Source: Osmia lignaria lignaria (taxonomy: Eukaryota > Arthropoda > Insecta > Hymenoptera > Megachilidae). From it: 64,000 bases of DNA. The stretch's first letter is position 1. Each line of letters starts with the position of its first letter. The notes under the pieces were generated by a model. The model worked only from the letters and a program-made list of their open reading frames with translations. It made no database searches and was not told where the DNA came from. The stretch is from positions 9,116,501 through 9,180,500 of the forward strand of contig NC_135045.1 in NCBI RefSeq assembly GCF_051020975.1, given 5' to 3'. Below, piece after piece: positions 46,209-56,371 of this stretch. The position numbers were made by a program, and so were the translations under genes.

Positions 46209-48167
46209 TCATAGTTCAGTAGATGGTGTATTTTCATCAGAGTTTTCTTGTACTGTTTCAAACTTTTTTGAGCAATATTTTTGAACAAAATCATTGTATG
46301 CTAAAAGTGCAACATTTCTTCCACTTATTGCACTCATTTCCATTGCACTAGCAACCCACTCAATAGCATTCACATGATAAAGTGCATTATGTAATTTAAA
46401 GCTTGCTTCATGAATTTTTGATGAATATTCAGGATATGCCTTCCAACTGATTTGTTGTACTTCTTTGATCTTAAAAAATATTGAATTACTTTCTCATGTA
46501 ATGTAATACAATTTTATGTTACAATTTATATAAATATTACAAATTAATCTTACATTTGAAAACATTTCATTCATAATTTCTGATTTCAAAGGTTTGTTGC
46601 TGAAGATTTTCCAAACTCTGCTGTTTTTCATTGTACCTTCCACAGAATTCAGTCTTCCTAAAGCACTAATTATTGTTTTATTTGGATTACAACTTAGAAT
46701 ATTATCTATTTCTTCTTCTAAACCAAAGTAGTATGGTTTTAAATCTGCTTTAATAAATGTTGCTATAGTTTCATGATATTTTCCTGTACTATAAAAATCA
46801 TTTTTTGGAAATCCTTCAAAAGTTATAGGAAATTCCTGATCATGGATAAGTGGAGTTGCAATAATTATAATATCATACACTGATTTCATTATCACAGTAC
46901 TATCTGAAATAAATTTTTATCAACTTAATTATTGTTATATATTATTAATTATTATATTATTATTACCTTTATTGCTATAATGCACTTCATATAGATTTTT
47001 AGTACCATTTGTTAACATATTAACAACTTTTATGACATGTGAAGGTATAACATTTACATTTTTATTCCTATATATTAAGTGCTCAGGTACCTAAAACACA
47101 GAATATTGTTAATTATTGTATGAAAAGACATTTTTACATAATTTATATAGAAACCTTTTTGTTTCCTCCTCTGACAGACCACAAGTTGGAACCTGCTCCA
47201 GCTAAAGAAACAAATCCAACAAAACTATGAACATTTGTATCTTGGCCAAAATCTACTACCACTGTTGTTTTAACAATTTCATCAATTAATTTTTCTGAGT
47301 ATCCCAAATTTAAAAGCTCATTCTTAATAGATATTTGTAAAATTCTTGGAAATTCAGCATTTATAGCCAACATAAGGCTAGAAATATTTATGAAAGAATA
47401 TCCAGCATCCTGTAGATGGTATATTTTTTCAAACTTATTTAATATAGAACTTGTATATCTGTTTGAAATTAATAAAATATTATTGTGATATCTAATAAAT
47501 ATATATATTTTTACAGGTATATAATACTATAGAAAATGTATAATATACCTATTAAGGCTAAATAGCTGAGTACCATATTTATAAATTAATTTAGCCAAAG
47601 TTATTAATTCCCATTTACTTTCTTCAAATATAATTTCATTGCCATCCCAAATGCCTGCCCTTTGATTATTATTATTTGATCTAACATCTAAACCTAAATA
47701 AATAAAAATTAACTTATCATTGCAAACAATTAAAAAATATAAAAAGTTATAAAATTATATTAAATAAGATACCAAGTAATTTAACAAATTCTTGCATGTA
47801 TTTATTTTGAGAATGTATAATTGAACCACCAGCTTCAAATTTGTTATCATCAATTTTTACAGTAGCTAAACGTCCCCCAATAGTATTTGCTTCGTATAAA
47901 TCAATATTAACATTATTTTTAAATAATTCTGTAAGAAAATGTGAACTCGCTGCACCACCAATACCACCACCTATAATCGCTAAAAAAATTAAATTCACAA
48001 ATTAAAAAAAAACAAAATCCACTGCATCGTTAGATGAAATAGTAAAGTAAATAATCATATTTCCATAAATACACTATTTCTTACATACCTACATTGGGGT
48101 TACATTCTTCAAAACATATTCCTCGTTTAAAGGTAAGTATAAATAGCAAAATTATACGTGGATCCAT
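46209..48167 (-). CDS. PCYOX1: Prenylcysteine oxidase (lysosomal flavoprotein)
   Basis: FAD-dependent thioether oxidase that breaks down farnesyl- and geranylgeranyl-cysteine from prenylated proteins to an aldehyde, cysteine and H2O2, in lysosomes/secretory compartments. Exons: 48089-48167, 47773-47979, 47549-47693, 47155-47458, 46967-47090, 46554-46903, 46209-46469; 489 residues against 505 in human. The short first exon encodes a signal peptide (MDPRIILLFILTF). Then the Rossmann FAD motif VAIIGGGIGGAASSHFL, the acidic YEANTIGGRLATVKID, EAGGSIIHSQN, DFGQDTNVHSFVGFVSLAGA, LWSVRGGNKK, IIIATPLIHDQ and the C-terminal HVNAIEWVASAMEMSAISGR. The two-residue differences around GGR and the shorter loops fit the insect orthologue. 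A paralogue (PCYOX1L) cannot be separated by sequence alone. Confidence 0.95.
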
Positions 48168-50501
48168 ATTTTTTGCAGTAACTATAGTCCGTCCAACGAG
48201 ACGAGTCAGTAAATGTGTGGCACCCTCGTCTCAGTCAGTCTCAAACACCACAGTCCATGGAGCCTGCTCTGCTGTCCGGCAGGCGACAGCACCACGAGCG
48301 GGAATGTGGTATTCACTGGTTCGGTAATAACGTGGATGATCCTTTAGGGTTTATAAAATATATATTTCTCTGTAGACCGTTACATTTGAACTATCGCTAT
48401 TCAGTCTTTTTCTTTTGGACGTCCCTTAAACTATATCTTATACCTAGAAAGTAAACCTAATGTACCTAACTTAACCTAGTGTGTTCTTAACCTATATGTA
48501 CATAGTCTATGGCTAAAAGGGGAATCGCCTACAGAAATGTGGCGGCCGTTGTCGATAAGGAAGATTGCAGCTGGCCGTTGTCGATGAGGAAGATTGCAGC
48601 TGATGTCGAATTCTCACCGCCACCTTTTCATAACTACGTTTATTGTTCATTTATTATTTTAAAAACAAATTGGAATAACTTTTGTAACTATTCATTCCTC
48701 AAAGATCAATTCAAACAAAAAGACGTATCCTCCTTTATATCAATATTTCCAAATATATATTTTCACAATTTAAGCATTAACCATTCATTTTAAATATGAA
48801 ATAAGTCCTCCACAGAAACAAATCCTCGTACCGCGTGCGACCTTCTAGCATCTTGCGTACGCACCATTGTCAGCTTGAGACGCAAATCCGAACAATTGTA
48901 AACAAAACAGCTGCGCGGTGTTCATGCGCTGGATGTTACTATTGGCTGTCAAGGGTCGAGTTCAGTGCCAACTTTCGACGGTCTCTTGCCATGGGCCCTT
49001 TAGAAAAACAGGGGGGAACTTAGCATTTTTCAAATACGTACACCGCGATCACAGCAAAATTCCGTATATAGGGTACGCAAAAATTATTGGTCATGATTTT
49101 GGGAGATGACTTTACACCTGTTATTATTGTTCCAAAAGAAGTAGCTTCTTATTTTTTAGTATGCAGGGATCAATATACCGTGAGTCGACCCTGCTTCGCG
49201 CCCGAGTTTGTATCTCGTTAGATGGACATTGTAAATAGATCCAGCAAGACTAGACATGCCTTTGTTTTCAAAAGATTTTGAATTTGTGCTTTGAGAACGA
49301 ACGCCGTCTGCTCTATCCTAGTATAAAAACGTGAAATACTTCGCACTGCAACAGTCTTAACCACCGTCTTAAGATCTCTGTTTAAAAACATGTCAATGTA
49401 ATATTACGTACCTGGACATTAAATGATGGTAATCAACTAAATAATTTCACTTCACTTCAAGTTTCCGCATTCAGGAGTGGCGTATTTTAGGGACTTTACA
49501 TCGGTTCCTTTTTGCCCACCGAAAATTATCAGCCACGCGCGTATACGCGCCATTTTTCAAATCTCTTCTCAATTCGCGCTGTACATACGTTACTTCACAC
49601 ATTCGCCGTACTTTTTCTTCTGTTTCTTATCCTTATTTTTACTTCATACTGCCTCGCTCGCTCTATTACAACCCCCTTTTAGTCGCCTCTTACGACAGGC
49701 AGGGGATACCATGGCCGTATTCTGATCCCCCCGAGCCACAGGGGGTTCAACTGAATAATATAATTAACTGAAAATTTAAACAAAAATTTTTCCGCGGAAA
49801 CAACGCTCCCTGGCGGTAAAAAAGGAACTAAATTTATACAAAATCGCTGGGCCTCTAGCGGCAAAAATGTGAACTAAAATTTTCACGTGCGGTAAATAAG
49901 AGACGCAGGAATATAAGGGATATAGGGTTGAGCCCCGTTAGACCCCCAGAGACAAAATACAATAACTGGGAAGGGTGAGCCGAGGCCCATGAAGAGGGTT
50001 GCCGCAAGGCTCCATACTTCTTTCCATACTTTATATTGTATGGTAAAGTCTATCTTATACGTTCTTTGTCTATGAGTGAAAGTATTAATTTTCGAATGGT
50101 TTTGGATGGAAACGTAATGTTCATTCCTTCATGACAGTGTATCAAATCAGGAGAATTAAGCGAAATTTTCCTTAATAAAATTATATTTAATTTATAAAAA
50201 TTATAGAAATCATTAATATAAGATTAATATTAAGATTATCAATGCGATAAAAATTTATTTTCAACTGTGTTAGTAATTTTATATACATATATATAATAAA
50301 ATCTGAAACGCCACTGCACGTTAATTTTATCATGAATACATAATTAATGTTTGTTCATGAAATGCGTATTAAACGATACGTCAGTACAAGTGTTTAATTA
50401 TAAATTTTACTTGCAATTGAAGTTTACTTTTAAATTAAGATAACCATTGTGACAAAGTATTGTTTGTACACCCAAACATAAAAGCGATAATCAATAAAAA
50501 G
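48168..50501. other. Repeat-rich intergenic region upstream of PCYOX and STMP1
   Basis: It contains GC-richer DNA of unknown origin (48190-48320), R1 copy B (48540-48800), unassigned sequence with short frames (48830-49470), a C-rich stretch with TTTTAGTCGCCTCTTACGAC (about 49677), a fragment related to the 93-bp array (49800-49880) and AT-rich DNA up to STMP1. No coding exon was supported. The right end should hold the STMP1 promoter, but no clear motif was seen. Confidence 0.6.
48540..48800 (-). repeat. Dispersed repeat family R1, copy B (inverted)
   Basis: Reverse complement of 16500-16735 with moderate divergence. A 30-base block containing GATTGCAGCTGGCCGTTGTC is duplicated in tandem here (GGCCGTTGTCGAT-AGGAAGATTGCAGCT twice) but single in copy A. 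Confidence 0.8.
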
Positions 50502-50825
50502 ATGATTAAGTTTTTGGTATATTTAAATATCTATTTTATAAATAATAATATTTTAATTGTAATAAAAGTATTTAAAATATTGTCTTTATTTTCAGTTAAC
50601 TTTTAGCGTTGGAGTTTATGCTGGTATATACATAAGTCAGAATTATGAGGTACGTTAGATAATTTATCATTTGTGACTGAATCAAATGTAAGGTGAAGTA
50701 CTTATATTTATATCTAATAATACCATAAATTTGTTTTAAATTTATTTCAGGTACCTCGAGTAGATGAACCAGCTAAAATAATAGAACGAATAAAGAAATT
50801 TGCAGATGAATACAAAAAGAAATAA
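50502..50825 (+). CDS. STMP1: STMP1-like short transmembrane mitochondrial micropeptide (47 aa)
   Basis: Three tiny exons, 50502-50516, 50596-50649 and 50751-50825, join in phase 0 to a 47-residue protein starting MIKFLLTFSVGVYAGIYISQ. Human STMP1 (Mm47) is also 47 residues, with the same plan: a short hydrophobic N-terminal helix (FLLGFTLGNVVGMYLAQNYD-type), the AQNY/SQNY turn, then a charged amphipathic tail (here AKIIERIKKFADEYKKK). The vertebrate protein is a mitochondrial membrane micropeptide linked to respiratory complex function. The first exon carries only five codons, so gene finders will usually miss it. It is tail-to-tail with EMC4 (208 bases). The SQNYEVP junction and exact length make the call persuasive despite its size. 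Confidence 0.82.
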
Positions 50826-50911
50826 TAATTAATAATAATTTATTTTATGATTTAACATAATATATTATGCATATGTGTATATAAATATGTAATACAATCC
50901 TTTCAATTTTT

Positions 50912-50917
50912 AATAAA
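50912..50917 (+). terminator. STMP1 polyadenylation signal
   Basis: AATAAA 86 bases after the STMP1 stop, followed by GT-rich sequence (TTTTGTGTAATATGTGAATG), as expected downstream of a cleavage site. Confidence 0.65.
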
Positions 50918-51033
50918 TCATTTTGTGTAATATGTGAATGTGTTTGTAATTTATGCATAAAGTAGGGTGTACATAAATGTACAATCATTATTTATTTCCA
51001 GTGTATATATATTTAATTTAACTATATCTTACG

Positions 51034-51993
51034 TCATACATAAATAAATCCACCACCAGAGTATTCCAACCTTGCTTGTGGTTCCACAAATGCTAACCAG
51101 TCAGATGCATGTGTTGGAAGCAACCCCATGGATTGACATTTATATAGTGCTAATGCAATATTTACTAATTGTCCCAAAAAATATACAAACTTTTGTCCAA
51201 AAGCATGAGTTCCTTCTATTACTTTAAATGCTGAAAAAATCAATTGAACCAGTTATTTATATACATTTATTTAGTTCTCTTATCTTTGTAAAGAAATTCA
51301 CATTTACATATTTACAAATATAAATAATAATATTGTACATACTTTGTTGAAGAACAAATAATGCTTTTACTGGCCTGATGATTAGCATACCAACCATCAT
51401 AATTGGAAATATTGATATGGAATTACCAGCCATATACATTATAAACAAATTCATTGGAACTTGTTTAAGGGGACCTAAAGCTAGATCCCATGATTTTTTA
51501 ATTATTAAATGATTAGAATCTGTTTCTCTAATGGAATCTGCAGCATGAAATAAAGCAACGGCTGGTGTATAACCTGGTGGAGAAGCAATATCCACATTTT
51601 TTTCTTGCTTATTTCTGCAAAATATCATAATTATTACAGTCAGACTTTTTGTAATTAAAGATTCAGTTGCAATAAGTACAAGTAATAAGTAAAGATCTTT
51701 AGAAAATATTTCTATAGATAAACAAATATAGTATAACCTATAAATATCTTTTATTTATTCAAAAATGTTTATAAAATCATTCAGAAATAAAACTTTTTAT
51801 GGATATGTTTAGCTTCTATAAATCACAAAATACATTATAAATTTAAGAGAAAATAATACAATTCAATATATTTTAATAAATCACTCTAATTAATAAACTA
51901 AGAATTAAGTAAATTAAGAATTAAAGTTACTGACTTGTGAGCAAAATCCAAAGCCCATTTTGACCGTTTTGTATTTTGCTTAACTGCTGTCAT
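51034..51993 (-). CDS. EMC4: ER membrane protein complex subunit 4
   Basis: Subunit of the EMC insertase that places tail-anchored and multi-pass proteins in the ER membrane. Exons: 51935-51993, 51343-51614, 51034-51230; 175 residues, near the usual 170-185. Start MTAVKQNTKRSKWALDF agrees with the family's polar N-terminus. Highly conserved core: SWDLALGPLKQVPMNLFIMY, MAGNSISIFPIMMVGML, then TFKVIEGTHAFGQKFVYFLG, ALYKCQSMGLLPTHASDWLA and the C-terminal EYSGGG. Two to three membrane segments are visible. It is head-to-head with EFHB, and a mobile element lies in the shared promoter. Confidence 0.96.
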
Positions 51994-52443
51994 TATTGTA
52001 TAATCTGATTTACACTTATAATATTGTTATTATGCTTTTCTACGCTATGACAGATACATGAACACGCACTTACAATCGTTGTGTTTCGTATTAACTAAAT
52101 ATATATATATATGTATACCGTAGTTCACCAGAGTCCATAACTGCGACGCGCAGGTTGGAAGATGGTGGGGGAACGCAGCGAGCTCTCTGCTAATCGCTTT
52201 CCACTTCGTTTGGGAGTATCGCCAATCAGAGCGAAGATGCGCACTGGAGAAGCGCGAAGAACGAAAATTGGTCTTTTCGCAGTTATGGACTCTGGTGAAC
52301 TGCGGTATACATATATACATATAGTCACTTCAATGATTTGAATATTGCTGTAGCCGTGGAAGAATATAAATGAATCGATACATTTTTTATATTGAATATA
52401 AAATATATGTTATTTATTTATTTATTTATTTATCTATCTTGCA
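51994..52443. promoter_or_regulatory. Shared upstream region of EMC4 (-) and EFHB (+) carrying a MITE
   Basis: The two start codons are 450 bases apart on opposite strands, and 196 of those bases are the MITE copy 3. Excluding the insertion, the original spacing would have been about 250 bases, typical of a bidirectional promoter. No TATA box or other clear core motif was identified. Confidence 0.55.
52114..52309 (-). mobile_element. 196-bp MITE, copy 3 (inverted)
   Basis: Exactly the length of copies 1 and 2 but in the opposite orientation; the left end has CCGTAG in place of CCGCAG. It sits between TA-rich flanks (ATATATATATATG and ACATATATACATATA), consistent with TA target preference. 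Confidence 0.93.
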
Positions 52444-55085
52444 ATGGCAAAATATTGTGTAAAGAATCGAAAAGAACTTTTGGATGAAATTAATGAAAAC
52501 AGAAATTCTGTTAATAAAAAATCTGTAAGATTTGTTTTATTTCAAATCAATATAATATTCTATATCATTATTTAAATGAAATTGAAAAAAATGTAATAAA
52601 TTATATTAAATATTTAATTTGTTTTCATAAGTGATTCCAATGATATTTTATTTTTATATATAACATATATTACTTATTTCTTTAATTTTACAATTTATTA
52701 TTTTTAGAAACATGGTGAAACTTCAACATACAATATTAAGGAATGTTTTGAAGAATATTCTTTAGAAGACAAAGTTGAAACTTTAAAAAGTATACTCTCT
52801 CATAATGGAAAGCTTAAACAAAATGAACCATCAAATATAAATAATATATTACATATTAAGAAACCAATTGGTGTAAGATTTTAATGCTTTACAATTAACT
52901 TTTTTTCAAAATTATAGTTTTCAAATCATCTCTTTTATCTATGGTTGCTGCTTTCTAATGAATTTTAAAAATTATCTCAGGTAAAAGAATGCTTGCAAGC
53001 AAATCAAGAAACACCATTTCAAACACTTATCTTTGAGCTAAAAAATACTGTAATGAATAGTTATTGGAATAAAGAAGTTGGAAAAACATGTTATCAAGTT
53101 CCAAACCTTCCTGTTGGTATGAATCCACTGGAAACAACTTTTGGGAAAAGAATTGAGCCTGGTAAATGCATTCAGTTATAATCAATTTATAATATCACTC
53201 TAAAATCTGATATGTGTTTACTTGTTTATTATATGTCTTCTAAATTTCATACTACGTACTAAATAGTTTCTATTAATTATTTAGGAGAGACTGTGGCTAA
53301 AATTTTGCATGAAAAAATGAATAAAAATAATATATTAGAGAAAGATATTGTAGAGATGTATAAAAAAAGTCACAATAGTTACCTGCCTGCAGAGCAAATC
53401 AAAAGACAGTATGAAATAGGATAATAAATTATAATTTATAACCATTGTGGTGGTTATTACTTTGTATTATGTAAAAATATAAATTACATTTTTAGTTATA
53501 AGTCACCATTTAATGAGAATTTATACTTTGGAAAACCAATTAATATTAGAGCTAAAGGTACAGGAGTGAAGAAACTCTTAAAATGGATTGATGTTGATAC
53601 CCATACAATTATTGATCCTAAGTTTTCAGATTTTAAAGAACATTCTAATGTCGAAGAAGTAAGGTAAAAAATACCAGCAACAGAATTTATATAAATAAAT
53701 TATAATTCAAATATTAAAATATTACAATTTTATTTTCTTTCGCTGATTATTAGAGTCGAAGTTCTTATTTAAATCAAAATTCGCGATCGTTAAAGAACTA
53801 TCGCTTCAAAAGTAGCACCACAATATAAATATACATTTTTTAAATTTTCATGTTCTTAAATCACTTTCTTTTAAGTATTATTTTTTCAGTAATTTAAACA
53901 ACACACCTGTATGTACAAACATGGAACATGATACAAATAAAAGAACAGATAAAGAAGAAATAAGAAATGTCTTCAACGAATGTTCTCTAAATGATGAAAC
54001 AATAAAGCAGTATAATTATTTGCAGTATATAAATAACTTACGTCTAAAACTTAAAAAGCGCATTCCAGAAATTCAATTTGTAGATATTTTTGAAGACTTA
54101 CTTTATTTTGATAAAGTAACATCTTAATTTAATTCCTCTGTATTAAAAATATATTACAAATATTACATGCTTATAGGATTATATAGAAATATTGCCAGCA
54201 GATAAAATTTTCCCGATTTTAGCGAAATATAAAATATACGTAAATGAAGTACTTTTAATGCCATTATTGGATCTTCTTCAAATACGCAAAGGAAAAACAG
54301 TTAATTACAGAGCATTATTGAATCTTTTAAATTGGAGATATGATTTTCCTACATTACCAAAAATAGAAAGTAATATTTTTTAATAATCTTGTATTTTTTT
54401 TCTGATACTTTTTCACTACAACAATATCAGCTGTATATTTCTATACTTAAAATTATATAATTAAAATTATTTCAGAATTACCTTTAGACTGCCAATATTA
54501 TAATACTACATATAATGAAACAATAGGGAATTTACAAGAAATAAATACTACAAGTTAGTATATTTTCTAACATACATTATTCTATTATATATATAAAATT
54601 GTACTATTTTTTATTCAATTATTTATACACCTTTGAAGAAAGTGACATCCTTGAAAATCATTTTATATACTACAAAATGTATTATTCCAAATTTTGCAAA
54701 GTAGATCAATATATTATGAATAAAAAGTTTTGTATTCTTATAGGTATTTCTGCAGCTGGAATTTCATCTAAAAATATGGAAGATAATAAAACTACTGCTT
54801 ATAGTCTAATATTTCCAAATATTTTCACAAGATATGGTCTTAGTCAACTAGATCTCTCCAAAGTACATATTTTAAAAAACATTAATTTATTTAGATGTGT
54901 TATTTGGTATTAATTGTTTATAGCCTCGGAGTAAAGAAGAAGTAAAAAGCATTTTTGAAAATATTGAAATTCAATTTCCTAACAATAGTTTTGATTTGCT
55001 TTGGGAAGAAGGTTTAAAAAAAAGTGGTGAGAACAATCTATCTATAGAAGCTTTCAATAACTTATTTGATCAATATAACTATTGA
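52444..55085 (+). CDS. EFHB: EF-hand domain-containing family member B (ciliary CFAP21)
   Basis: Calcium-binding axonemal protein; in vertebrates EFHB/CFAP21 is a microtubule inner protein of motile cilia and has also been tied to store-operated calcium entry. Exons: 52444-52524, 52708-52872, 52981-53161, 53285-53408, 53496-53663, 53890-54115, 54177-54369, 54476-54553, 54744-54862, 54924-55085; 498 residues, phases consistent. The N-terminus is shorter than in vertebrates. Diagnostic blocks: YKSPFNENLYFGKP, LLDLLQIRKGKTVNYRALLN (EF-hand region), and the C-terminal TTAYSLIFPNIFTRYGLSQL then SKEEVKSIFENI, matching human TAYDLLYPSIFARKG. In insects motile cilia are confined to sperm and some sensory neurons, so testis expression is expected. 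Exon 6 could be preceded by a small missed exon (53730-53760). Confidence 0.85.
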
Positions 55086-55374
55086 ATTAACAAAAAAAGT
55101 ATTTATACCTATAAACTATCATTAAAAATTACTGTGAATTATCAATTTATTAACAATGCCTGCATATTTGTTCCAGTTATATTTAAATATTTTTATTAAA
55201 ATAATTTCAATTTTCCTGATAATTTCTCAAGTTAATGATATATTATAATTGTACATTGGAGAAAAAAAAATCTTTCCATCTTAGAGATTATTGAATTATG
55301 TATTAAATATATATAAATTTTATAATAAAAACTCATACTAAGTTGATATACATATATGTACAAATGTTTTTTAT

Positions 55375-56130
55375 TTAATCTTGAGGTTTTAAAAATTTTG
55401 GTTTTTTTACTACTGGTTCAAATTCATTATTACTTTCTTTTGACAATTTATAATTATGTTCAGTTGTTATCTTTTTCTTATACCCTTTCCAATCTTGTGT
55501 CATTTGTGCATCTGAAATATCTGTTTCTTTACTTGTTTCTTCTAAAGTTTTATGATTCTCTTTTTCTTCCATTAGTTTTTCTATTTTTAGATTCATTCCT
55601 TGAAAACTTACCCTACCTTCAATTAATTTTTCACAGAAGGTATAACTAGGTTCAATGATGAATCTTTCTCTGAAATAAAAAGTAAATAGAGAATTTTTAT
55701 TTAATACTTTGATTTTGTTTATACTTACATTATTTAAACTAGTGTAGTATATAGACATTAAACAGCAATACATTGCTGGGACGTTTAATATCAAATTTTA
55801 CAGCTTAACTGTTACAAATTTATTTCAGAAAATAATATTTAAAATACTATTTATATTTAAAAAATTAAAAGGAACTTACGATTCTTGTTTCATACGTTTT
55901 GTTAATTCATTTCCAAAATATTCTTCACCTTCTTCTTGAAACTGTTCTTTTTCTATTTTTTCTTTAGTTCGTTTCATAAACTGTTAATAAAAATGATATT
56001 TAAATTAATGAAATAAAACATTTTATATGTAATTTTTAACAATAATGTAAATAATGATAAACAGTTAACCTCTACAACTTACTTTCATTTCTAATATACT
56101 TTTCGACAACTTTGCCTTATTTGTATTCAT
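55375..56130 (-). CDS. MPHOSPH6: M-phase phosphoprotein 6 (exosome-associated rRNA processing factor)
   Basis: Small basic nuclear RNA-binding protein that attaches to the RNA exosome with MTR4 and helps mature the 3' end of 5.8S rRNA. Exons: 56083-56130, 55880-55980, 55375-55669; 147 residues (human 160). Seen: N-terminal KAKLSKSILEMKFMKRTKEK (family LSKNLLRMKFMQRG), ERFIIEPSYTFCEKLIEGRV, SFQGMNLKIEKLM and the invariant C-terminus KPKFLKPQD. The middle acidic/Lys-rich segment is variable, as elsewhere in the family. It is head-to-head with DDX10, 241 bases apart, and tail-to-tail with EFHB. Confidence 0.94.
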
Positions 56131-56371
56131 TTTTGTATTTTATGATAAAATTCTAGACTACAAATATTATAATTTAGGATTATGTTGATTACATTCAACT
56201 GAAAATACATGTGATATTTTCTTGTTGTAAATGTCACTTTCTGCAATGACTACAAATCTGGCAAAACTGGACTGGTCTGATCGCCATGTGATCTTGCATC
56301 AATTGTCAATATAACCATAAAGATATTTTGTGTACATATATACAACGTGTTTTAGGTGAAAATAATACACT
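56131..56371. promoter_or_regulatory. Bidirectional promoter of MPHOSPH6 and DDX10
   Basis: Only 241 bases separate the two divergent start codons, so both genes must be driven from here. The middle is less AT-rich (GGCAAAACTGGACTGGTCTG, GATCGCCATGTGATCTTGC). No TATA box at a fitting distance was seen. Both products act in rRNA maturation, which suggests co-regulation. Confidence 0.65.

Noticed and set aside
48450..48500. CCTAA-like words (CCTAATG, CCTAACTTAACC) suggesting interstitial TTAGG telomere repeats
   Set aside because: Only scattered, irregularly spaced matches; no run of three or more perfect units.
49640..49745. C-rich stretch with TTTTAGTCGCCTCTTACGAC, suspected retrotransposon or RNA-gene fragment
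   Set aside because: It looked familiar as a sequence found in many insect genomes, but I could not assign a family from sequence alone and no ORF or terminal structure supports one.
53730..53770. Possible extra EFHB exon after TTTCGCTGATTATTAG
   Set aside because: The frame following it stops within a few codons and exon 5 joins exon 6 at 53890 in phase without it.
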